From Ruminococcus sp. UBA4383 (GTDB taxonomy: Bacteria > Bacillota > Clostridia > Oscillospirales > Ruminococcaceae): 9,223 nt of DNA. Numbering within the stretch: the first letter of the stretch is position 1; each line of letters opens with the position of its first letter. Shown in pieces: positions 1 through 5,458 of this stretch. The translations under genes were made by a program, and so were the position numbers. The stretch spans positions 2,911 through 12,133 of the forward strand of contig DGRR01000145.1 in NCBI GenBank assembly GCA_002389995.1. Reading direction: 5' to 3'. The notes under the pieces were generated by a model. It ran no database searches. It saw nothing but the letters and a program-made list of their open reading frames with translations, and was not told where the DNA came from.

Positions 1-752
1 CTTAAATTTTTTATTTCAAATATAGTTCTCTGCATACAGTTGCAGTTTCTTTCGTATTCGCTTTCGGGGTGAGTATCGAAAAATTCCCTGAAACTGAAAT
101 CCGTATCGGGATTATTTTTAATGTGCTGTGCATAGAGAATCTGTTCCTGACCTATTGTCTGATAGTGATGACTTCTGTGCGGACAGGACGGATTACAGCA
201 GGCATTTACAAGAACTTCACACTTTTTCTTGTCGGGAATCTTTTCTAAAATGTCAAATTTATTATTCAAATCATAGTCTATCACAACTATATGATAATCA
301 TTTTCAACCTCTTTGTATAATTTATCAGGGTCGGTAATTCTCTTGCAGGTTGAACTTGTAAGCTTATAATTCGGATATTTCTCACGGATATAATTTTCAA
401 GGAGAGGCGACATGACTATAACTTCATTCAGCCCGTTGTCCGCAAGCCTCATTATCATATTGCAGTATTCATCGCTGAGATGTTTTTCCTCAATCATGGG
501 ATTTGTAAAAGTAAACCTCAGCGGAATACCTCTTGAATTGAAAGAATATATAACCTGTTTTATAAAGCCCTCATTACAGACACCGCCCTGAAAACGTCCG
601 CCGTTCCACAATGCAGGCGGAAATGTACCGTATACAGATGCTATCTCAACACCCTTACGGAAATACTGCGGACAGTTTTTCAGCATTTCCGCAAATATAA
701 GGTTGAACATAAAATGATTTGAAAAATTAGGAAGATGAAATCTTGCTTTCAT
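1..752 (-). CDS. U32-peptidase-like protein, paralog A (partial, C-terminus beyond window)
   Basis: The reading frame opens at the ATG at 752-750 and stays open to the window edge, giving 250 complete codons of a protein expected to be about 315 residues long. In a hand alignment it matches the complete paralog at 1970-2908 along its whole length, with 68 of the first 100 residues identical. Conserved cysteines sit at about 59, 97, 136, 168+10 (178), 185, 186, 190 and 237. The stretch VNACCNPSCPHR resembles the cysteine motif following 'VNEGC' in U32-family proteins. Five extra residues lie just before C237, which aligns with C232 of the paralog. The gene overlaps the upstream LRR gene by four bases (ATGA), and its GGAG lies inside that gene, so translation is probably coupled. 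The biochemical role is unknown. Membership of the U32 superfamily is inferred from motifs, and an Fe-S cluster is possible but not shown. Confidence 0.85.
   Translation of the reverse strand, partial: MKARFHLPNFSNHFMFNLIFAEMLKNCPQYFRKGVEIASVYGTFPPALWNGGRFQGGVCNEGFIKQVIYSFNSRGIPLRFTFTNPMIEEKHLSDEYCNMIMRLADNGLNEVIVMSPLLENYIREKYPNYKLTSSTCKRITDPDKLYKEVENDYHIVVIDYDLNNKFDILEKIPDKKKCEVLVNACCNPSCPHRSHHYQTIGQEQILYAQHIKNNPDTDFSFREFFDTHPESEYERNCNCMQRTIFEIKNL
328..365. repeat. 38-bp direct repeat, copy 1 (in U32-like paralog A)
   Basis: This 38-base stretch is identical to 2484-2521. Both encode the motif KLTSSTCKRITDP, which includes the conserved Cys136. The identity extends through synonymous positions, while flanking sequence of the two genes has diverged. 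Confidence 0.9.
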
Positions 753-1957
753 AACTGCTCCTTTTCGGGAAGTGATGTCAATATCCCTGCATCATATTTT
801 TCTATTGAAAATGCATCTCTTGCGGTAACACCGTCATTTCCGTATACGTCCGCATTGAGCATAGCCTGATTGGAAAGCGGATATTTCACCGCATTTGAGA
901 CATACTGCAATATCATAACAGAATCGGAGATACTTACTTTACCGTCAAGGTTTGCATCACCATAAATAATATCTGATTTTTCGGGTGCTGTACCAAGAGA
1001 GACGAAATTCCACATTGCTTCGGGCAGACTTTTAACATATTCCTCGGCAGTTGAACCGTCATAACCGTAGATAGTACCTTGAAATTCGTACTTACCAGTT
1101 GTCAGTGGTACTGCAAAATCTGTATCCCACTTAATACCTCCAATCGGAAATTCACATTCAGGATTCAACACGGTTATCTCAAACGGTGAAGGAGTGTATA
1201 AAAAAGCTGCATCACCTATTACCTCAACATTTTCAGGAATAACTATGGAAGCAATCTTTGTATTTTTAAATGAAAATTTCTCTATTCTCTTAACTCCTTT
1301 TCCTATCGTGACAGAACTGAGGGAAGAACAGTCAAAAAATGCAGAATCTTTTATACACTCAACACTATCAGGTATCTCTACCGAGATGATATTTTCATTT
1401 TGAAAAAACGCTAATTCTGCTATGCTTTTAACATTGTCAGGTATAATAATATCCCCTTCGCATTTCCTGCCGTCAATTAAAATATCGTTTACTATGACAA
1501 GAGGATTTTCTTTGCGTTTGTTTTCAAGCCACGGAGTACCCTCAAATGCATGACCTATAATGTACTGAACACTTTCAGGAATGGTTATCTCTGTTAAGGC
1601 AGTACAGTTATAAAATGCCATATCACCGATTTTAACAACACTGTCGGGTATCACAACAGAAGTAATGCGGTCGTTTATTACATCAGAATCAGACTGGTCA
1701 CCGACAAAAGCCATAAATAATATTTCCTTGACAGGCAAACCGTTCACGCTTTCAGGGATAATAATTTTTCCCTTTGCCGATTTACTGCACCCTGTAACCT
1801 CTGCGTAATTGTCATATACTGTAAATGTAAGCTCACCCTCTGTTATTGTCTCCTCTGCATTTGCTGTAAGAGAATAACCCGAAATATTTGAATTGTAAAC
1901 GGGGAATATACTGCCAGCCATACAAAAAGCCATAATTCCTGCAATAATTTTCCTCAT
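749..1957 (-). CDS. Secreted BspA-type leucine-rich-repeat protein with C-terminal dockerin
   Basis: The 402-residue product starts with a signal peptide: Arg-Lys, then a hydrophobic core, then a probable cleavage after Thr-Ala-Asn-Ala (about residue 34). Residues 40 to 265 carry LRR_5/BspA-type repeats, seen as recurring IPxSV/IPxNV strands about 23 residues apart (103, 126, 172, 195, 218, 240). A linker segment around 141-168 (TPWLEN and following) interrupts them, as is common in these proteins. Residues 332-396 form a type I dockerin. Its first calcium loop is canonical (D334, N336, D338, D345). The second (D370 to D381) is less standard, with Tyr at the third position. The protein is expected to be exported and, through a cohesin, attached to a scaffoldin or the cell surface. 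Its ligand is unknown. The start is supported by AAGGAG eight bases upstream. It sits between two U32-like paralogs. Confidence 0.88.
   Translation of the reverse strand: MRKIIAGIMAFCMAGSIFPVYNSNISGYSLTANAEETITEGELTFTVYDNYAEVTGCSKSAKGKIIIPESVNGLPVKEILFMAFVGDQSDSDVINDRITSVVIPDSVVKIGDMAFYNCTALTEITIPESVQYIIGHAFEGTPWLENKRKENPLVIVNDILIDGRKCEGDIIIPDNVKSIAELAFFQNENIISVEIPDSVECIKDSAFFDCSSLSSVTIGKGVKRIEKFSFKNTKIASIVIPENVEVIGDAAFLYTPSPFEITVLNPECEFPIGGIKWDTDFAVPLTTGKYEFQGTIYGYDGSTAEEYVKSLPEAMWNFVSLGTAPEKSDIIYGDANLDGKVSISDSVMILQYVSNAVKYPLSNQAMLNADVYGNDGVTARDAFSIEKYDAGILTSLPEKEQL
758..761 (-). promoter_or_regulatory. Ribosome binding site of U32-like paralog A, inside the LRR gene
   Basis: On the minus strand GGAG lies five bases before the ATG at 752. 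It falls within the last codons (Lys-Glu-Gln-Leu) of the LRR-dockerin gene. Together with the ATGA stop/start overlap it supports this start and suggests translational coupling. Confidence 0.75.
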
Positions 1958-1965
1958 GGTTATAA

Positions 1966-1971
1966 CTCCTT
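1966..1971 (-). promoter_or_regulatory. Ribosome binding site of LRR-dockerin gene, overlapping the preceding stop codon
   Basis: AAGGAG on the minus strand lies eight bases upstream of the ATG at 1957. It overlaps the TAA (1972-1970) of the upstream U32-like gene. The two genes are therefore read as one tightly packed unit. Confidence 0.8.
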
Positions 1972-2908
1972 ACTTATATATTAAAGCTCCCGTATTTTCG
2001 AGGGCTTTAAGTAGTGTGAATCTTGCCTCATCACGACATTCAGGCTTTGCCATATAATACATATAGGTTTCAAGGATATTGAAGGGGCTTGCGGTTCTGC
2101 CCTCAATTTTGAACTGTTCAAAACCCATAGGAACATATTTTTCCCATATATCATCGGGAGATATATGTGTCCTCAGATTTCTTATTTCAAAAATTCCCCT
2201 CTGCGAATACGGACAATCCCTGAAATGCTGGGGGTCATATTTTTCCACATCAAACGGCAGATTAGGATATTTTTTAATATGCTCGTTATAAGCTATCTGC
2301 TGTTCACCTATTGAATAATAATGTGCAGAACGTCTGGGGCAGTTCGGTTCACAGCAGGCATTTACAAGCAGTTCGCAGTCCTGTTTTCTGGGGAGTTTTT
2401 CAAGCACCTCAAAATTATTGTTAAAATCATAGTCCACAACAACAATACTGTAATCCCTTCCGAGTTCCTCTTTTAATTTTTCGGGGTCGGTAATTCTCTT
2501 GCAGGTTGAACTTGTAAGCTTGTATTTCGGATAATTTTTTCTTATATAGTCCTCCAGCAGGGGCGACATGACAATTGCTTCATTCAAGCCGTTGTTTGCG
2601 AGGTTCATTACCATATTGCAAAAATTATCGTTGAGATGTTTCTTTTCAAGTGCAGGGTTTGTGAATGTAAATCTCAGCGGAATCCCTCTGTCATTGAAAG
2701 CCTTGATAACCTGTTTTACAAATACTCTGTCGCATACACCGCCCTGAGTACGTCCTCCGTTCCATATTGACGGCGGAAATACTCCGTAAAATGATGCAAT
2801 TTCCACGCCCTCACGGAAAAATTCGGGCTTGTTTTTAAGCATTTCCGCAAACATTAAATTAAGTTTGAATCTCCCCGCAAAATCAGGAAGATGAAATCTT
2901 ACTCTCAT
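1970..2908 (-). CDS. U32-peptidase-like protein, paralog B (complete)
   Basis: The 312-residue product has no signal peptide or membrane segment, so it is probably cytoplasmic. Two stretches point to the U32 superfamily. One is LLVNACCEPNCPRR (about 181-193), like the VNEGCxxxCPxR motif of U32 proteins. The other is FKIEGR (266-271) near the C-terminus, like their 'KIEGR' signature. Cysteines at 59, 97, 136, 178, 185, 186, 190 and 232 are all kept in the adjacent paralog. Characterised U32 relatives (UbiU, UbiV, RlhA, TrhP) are mostly Fe-S or hydroxylation factors for RNA or quinones rather than proven proteases, so 'peptidase' should not be read literally. AGGTGA lies upstream of the ATG at 2908. 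The next gene follows after 12 bases. Exact function is unknown. It is more divergent than textbook U32 members, so a separate subfamily is likely. Confidence 0.8.
   Translation of the reverse strand: MRVRFHLPDFAGRFKLNLMFAEMLKNKPEFFREGVEIASFYGVFPPSIWNGGRTQGGVCDRVFVKQVIKAFNDRGIPLRFTFTNPALEKKHLNDNFCNMVMNLANNGLNEAIVMSPLLEDYIRKNYPKYKLTSSTCKRITDPEKLKEELGRDYSIVVVDYDFNNNFEVLEKLPRKQDCELLVNACCEPNCPRRSAHYYSIGEQQIAYNEHIKKYPNLPFDVEKYDPQHFRDCPYSQRGIFEIRNLRTHISPDDIWEKYVPMGFEQFKIEGRTASPFNILETYMYYMAKPECRDEARFTLLKALENTGALIYK
2484..2521. repeat. 38-bp direct repeat, copy 2 (in U32-like paralog B)
   Basis: Second copy of the 38-base identity at 328-365, in the same orientation and at the same codon position in the paralogous gene. 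It reflects gene duplication with strong constraint or later gene conversion. Confidence 0.9.
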
Positions 2909-2931
2909 ATTATCACCTGTTTAAAATCGTC

Positions 2932-2979
2932 AAATCTGCGCTTTTGAGCCGTTCACTCTCAGTGTAAGAGCGCAGATTT
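2932..2979. terminator. Inverted repeat between hydE and the U32-like gene; possible weak terminator
   Basis: An exact 11-bp inverted repeat, AAATCTGCGCT at 2932-2942 and AGCGCAGATTT at 2969-2979, encloses a 26-base loop. Read on the minus strand, the stem is followed by GACGATTTT rather than a continuous U run, so intrinsic termination after hydE would be weak. On the plus strand it is followed by a T-rich run (to about 3000), but there is no plus-strand gene to terminate. It may separate the metabolic block from the U32-LRR block, act as an attenuator, or shape mRNA ends. Confidence 0.5.
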
Positions 2980-3004
2980 TCCTCTTGTTTATTTTTATTT
3001 CAAA

Positions 3005-4042
3005 TTAACAAACGCAGTCTCCTCTTTCGGAAACTATTTCATAGCCTGCGGACTGTACTCTCCTTTGCAGACAGCCCTTACATTCTGCGGCTTCTTCGCC
3101 TGTACAGATTTTATTGTCATAAAGGTCATATTTTTTTCTTACCTTTACGGGGGACAAATTCGGCATAATTACGTTACAGCCTGTTTTCAGTCCCATTTCA
3201 CGCCCTGTCGGGGAAATCGTTCCGAGGGCGGTTGTGGCAGGCAGCAGCACTTTCGGGAACATAAGGCGGATTATTCCGAGAAGTCTTAAAGTAAGTTCAA
3301 GACTCCCCTGTTTTTCGTCCGCAAAAGGCGTTTCGTGGTGTGGGATAAAAGGTCCTATGCCTATCATCTGGGGCTGTAAATCCTGCAAGAATCTCAAATC
3401 GGATACTAAATTTTCAACGGTCTGGAATGGTGCGCCCACCATGAATCCTGCTCCCACCTGATAGCCGAGTTTTTTAAGGCTGAAAAGGCATTTCTTTCTG
3501 TTTGCAAAGCTCATATTGTTCGGGTGCAGTTTTTTATAAAGTTCAGTATCGGCAGTTTCATGCCTTAACAAATATCTGTCTGCACCTGCTTCCTTCATGC
3601 GCTTATAGCTTTGCGCTGAACGTTCACCGAGGGAAAGCGTCACGGCACAGTCAGGGTATCTGTTTTTTATTTCGCTGATTATATCACACATGAATCTGTC
3701 ATCATAAAATGCATCTTCACCGCCCTGCATTACAAAGGTTCTGAATCCGAGTTCATAGCCGTTTTCACAGCATGAAAGTATTTCCTCACGGGAAAGCCTG
3801 TATCTTTGGGCATTTTTATTATCCCGCCTTATACCGCAGTAAAAGCAGTTATTTTTACAGAAACTTGAAATCTCTATCAGTCCACGCAGGAATACTTTTT
3901 TCCCGTAATATTTCTGTCTTGTCTCGTCAGCCCTTTGTCTTAAAAGTTCTGAAACTTCACTGTCATCAGAATTTATAAGGCTGATTAATTCCTCATCTGT
4001 CAAATCATGGGTTTCATATAATTTTCCGACAAGTTCAAGCAT
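3005..4042 (-). CDS. hydE: [FeFe] hydrogenase H-cluster maturase HydE (radical SAM)
   Basis: The 345-residue product carries the radical-SAM motif CKNNCFYC (C62, C66, C69), which holds the [4Fe-4S] cluster that cleaves S-adenosylmethionine. YLLRHETAD (about 157-165) and GPFIPHHETPF (230-240) are HydE-typical. A second cysteine set, C313-x7-C321-x2-C324, matches the spacing of the accessory cluster seen in some HydE proteins such as that of Thermotoga maritima. HydE works with HydF and HydG in building the H-cluster, acting on the iron-carbonyl-cyanide complex made by HydG. Neither partner is in this window. The ATG at 4042 is preferred over an in-frame TTG at 4054 because GGAGG sits five bases before the ATG. 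The gene starts one base after the nadA stop, so co-translation is likely. BioB and PylB are related families, but the motifs favour HydE. Confidence 0.88.
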   Translation of the reverse strand: MLELVGKLYETHDLTDEELISLINSDDSEVSELLRQRADETRQKYYGKKVFLRGLIEISSFCKNNCFYCGIRRDNKNAQRYRLSREEILSCCENGYELGFRTFVMQGGEDAFYDDRFMCDIISEIKNRYPDCAVTLSLGERSAQSYKRMKEAGADRYLLRHETADTELYKKLHPNNMSFANRKKCLFSLKKLGYQVGAGFMVGAPFQTVENLVSDLRFLQDLQPQMIGIGPFIPHHETPFADEKQGSLELTLRLLGIIRLMFPKVLLPATTALGTISPTGREMGLKTGCNVIMPNLSPVKVRKKYDLYDNKICTGEEAAECKGCLQRRVQSAGYEIVSERGDCVC

Positions 4043-4043
4043 T

Positions 4044-4982
4044 TCAGCCTCCAAGCCTTATCATCTCATCAATGCATTTTCTTGCCTTTGCAATGAGTTC
4101 ATCTTCCATTATAATTTCAAGGGAATTATAATTCTGAACATTGTCTTTTATTCCGACAAGCGCATTATATACATCGGGGAGCGTGGTAAGCTTCATATTC
4201 CTGCAAACAATATTCTTTGTCACAGGATAGAATTTCTTTTCGGGACATTCATACTGCAAATGCTCTGCGATAGAAGTTTCCGTACCTATTATAAATTCCT
4301 TATGGTCGGATTTTCTTGCAAAGTCCATGATTCCTGATGTTGAACCAACATAGTCGGCAAGTTCGGTGACGGCAGGCACACATTCGGGGTGAACGAGGAA
4401 AAGTGCATCAGGGTGCTGTTCCTTAGCCTTTTTAACCTCCGCAACAGTAACAGCCGCATGAGTCGGACAGCCTCCGTGAAGTAATTGTATATCCTTTTCG
4501 GGAACTTGTTTTTTAACCCAGCTTCCGAGGTTGCAGTCGGGAATGAATAATATTTTATCCGTATCGAGTGCCTTTACGATTCTGAGTGCGCTTGATGATG
4601 TAACACAGACATCACAGACAGTTTTAAGTGATGCGGTAGTATTGATGTATGCAACAACAGTTCTGTCAGGGTCTTTTTCCCTTAACTGCGATATGAGTTC
4701 CTTATCCATCTGTTCAGCCATGGGACAGCCTGCATCTTTATTGGCGAGGAATACCCTTTTTTCAGGGGAAAGCATCTTTGCAGTCTCAGCCATGAAATGC
4801 ACTCCGCAGAAAAGAATATTTTCCGCATCTGTTTTTGATGCATCAACGCTGAGTTTATAGCTGTCGCCTGTATAATCTGCAATTTCGACAATTTCCCTTG
4901 CCTGATAGCTGTGGGCGAGAATCGCTGTATTTGTTTCTTTTTTTAATTTTAATATTTTCTCCTGTAATTCATATACTGTCAT
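4044..4982 (-). CDS. nadA: Quinolinate synthase (NadA)
   Basis: NadA condenses iminoaspartate with dihydroxyacetone phosphate to give quinolinate, the first pyridine-ring intermediate of de novo NAD synthesis, using an oxygen-sensitive [4Fe-4S] cluster. The 312-residue length is normal for the family. Recognisable motifs are ILAHSYQ (21-27), GVHFMAETAK (60-69), FIPDCNLG (146-153) and HGGCPTHAAV (169-178). The three expected cluster ligands are C86 (DAGCPMA), C201 (HPEC) and C260 (VCRNMKLTTL). GGAGG lies six bases before the ATG at 4982. The gene begins 12 bases after ridA and ends one base before hydE. The usual partners nadB (aspartate oxidase or dehydrogenase) and nadC are absent from this window, so they must be encoded elsewhere or the imine come from another source. 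Confidence 0.95.
   Translation of the reverse strand: MTVYELQEKILKLKKETNTAILAHSYQAREIVEIADYTGDSYKLSVDASKTDAENILFCGVHFMAETAKMLSPEKRVFLANKDAGCPMAEQMDKELISQLREKDPDRTVVAYINTTASLKTVCDVCVTSSSALRIVKALDTDKILFIPDCNLGSWVKKQVPEKDIQLLHGGCPTHAAVTVAEVKKAKEQHPDALFLVHPECVPAVTELADYVGSTSGIMDFARKSDHKEFIIGTETSIAEHLQYECPEKKFYPVTKNIVCRNMKLTTLPDVYNALVGIKDNVQNYNSLEIIMEDELIAKARKCIDEMIRLGG
4048..4052 (-). promoter_or_regulatory. Ribosome binding site of hydE, encoded in the last codons of nadA
   Basis: GGAGG on the minus strand lies five bases before the ATG at 4042 and also encodes the terminal Gly-Gly of NadA. It decides the hydE start: the upstream TTG (4054-4052) overlaps this site and has no Shine-Dalgarno of its own at proper spacing. 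Confidence 0.8.
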
Positions 4983-4994
4983 AAAAAACCTCCA

Positions 4995-5372
4995 TTATAA
5001 TACTGTCTCTGCAATTACTTCAACTTCAACAAGTGCATTTTTCGGGAGCGTCTTGACGGCTACGCAGCTTCTTGCGGGGAGTGATGTGAAATATTTGCCG
5101 TAAATCTCGTTAAATGCCGCAAAATCATTCATATCAGCAAGAAAACAGGTAGTCTTTACAGCCTTTTCAAATGATGAGCCTGCTGTTTCGAGGACATTTT
5201 TAAGGTTCTGCATAACCTGTTCGGTCTGTCCCTCTATTGTATCGGATTCAATCTTGTTTGTGGAGGGATTAATTGCAATCTGTCCGCTTGTGTAAACCAT
5301 TCCGCCCGAAATAATTGCCTGTGAGTATGGTCCTACTGCGGCAGGGGCTTTTTCAGTGTGTACTTTTATCAT
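4995..5372 (-). CDS. ridA: RidA family 2-iminobutanoate/2-iminopropanoate deaminase
   Basis: This 125-residue protein is a full-length RidA/YjgF/UK114 member, normally a cytoplasmic trimer. It hydrolyses enamine/imine intermediates released by PLP enzymes (2-aminoacrylate, 2-aminocrotonate) to keto acids and ammonia. Visible motifs are GPYSQAI (14-20, including Y17), YTSGQI (27-32), and PARSCVAV (99-106) with R101, the residue expected to bind the substrate carboxylate. E118 matches the conserved acid in the C-terminal strand. AAGGAGA precedes the ATG at 5372. It lies directly downstream of ilvA, whose reaction makes the RidA substrate, and 12 bases before nadA. The 86-base gap to ilvA contains a strong hairpin, so its expression may be set separately from ilvA. 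Confidence 0.94.
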   Translation of the reverse strand: MIKVHTEKAPAAVGPYSQAIISGGMVYTSGQIAINPSTNKIESDTIEGQTEQVMQNLKNVLETAGSSFEKAVKTTCFLADMNDFAAFNEIYGKYFTSLPARSCVAVKTLPKNALVEVEVIAETVL

Positions 5373-5400
5373 ATAAATTCTCCTTTATCGGTGTGAATGA

Positions 5401-5412
5401 ATAAAATTTTAT
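5401..5412. promoter_or_regulatory. 12-bp AT palindrome upstream of ridA
   Basis: ATAAAATTTTAT is a perfect 12-bp palindrome, 29 bases upstream of the ridA start. It lies between the hairpin at 5421-5449 and the ribosome binding site. It could be an operator half-pair or part of an AT-rich promoter region, but such short AT palindromes also arise by chance in DNA of this composition. Confidence 0.25.
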
Positions 5413-5420
5413 ATTTTCTG

Positions 5421-5449
5421 GTATTTCTCCGCCTGCGGCGGAGGAATAC
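5421..5449. other. Strong intergenic hairpin between ilvA and ridA
   Basis: A 13-bp stem with a three-base loop (TGC, 5434-5436) is formed by 5421-5433 and 5437-5449. It is perfect except for one position, 5426/5444, which is a G-U wobble on the plus strand and an A-C mismatch on the minus strand. The core is CTCCGCC/GGCGGAG. There is no U tract after it on either strand, so it is not a classical intrinsic terminator. Likely roles are mRNA 3' end protection of ilvA, a processing site that sets ilvA and ridA levels separately, or a dispersed REP-like repeat. Confidence 0.7.
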
Positions 5450-5458
5450 AACTTCTGA

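Noticed and set aside
128..337. Plus-strand open frame of 69 codons near the left edge
   Set aside because: It is antisense to the U32-like paralog A, whose frame is confirmed by alignment to the complete paralog.
2905..2930. TTGACG followed by GATAAT as a promoter for U32-like paralog B
   Set aside because: Spacing is only 13 bases and the putative -10 touches the start codon, so it cannot give a leader with the AGGTGA ribosome binding site.
4043..4054. TTG at 4054 as the hydE start, giving an 11-base overlap with nadA
   Set aside because: The GGAGG at 4048-4052 would overlap the TTG itself; it is correctly spaced only for the ATG at 4042.
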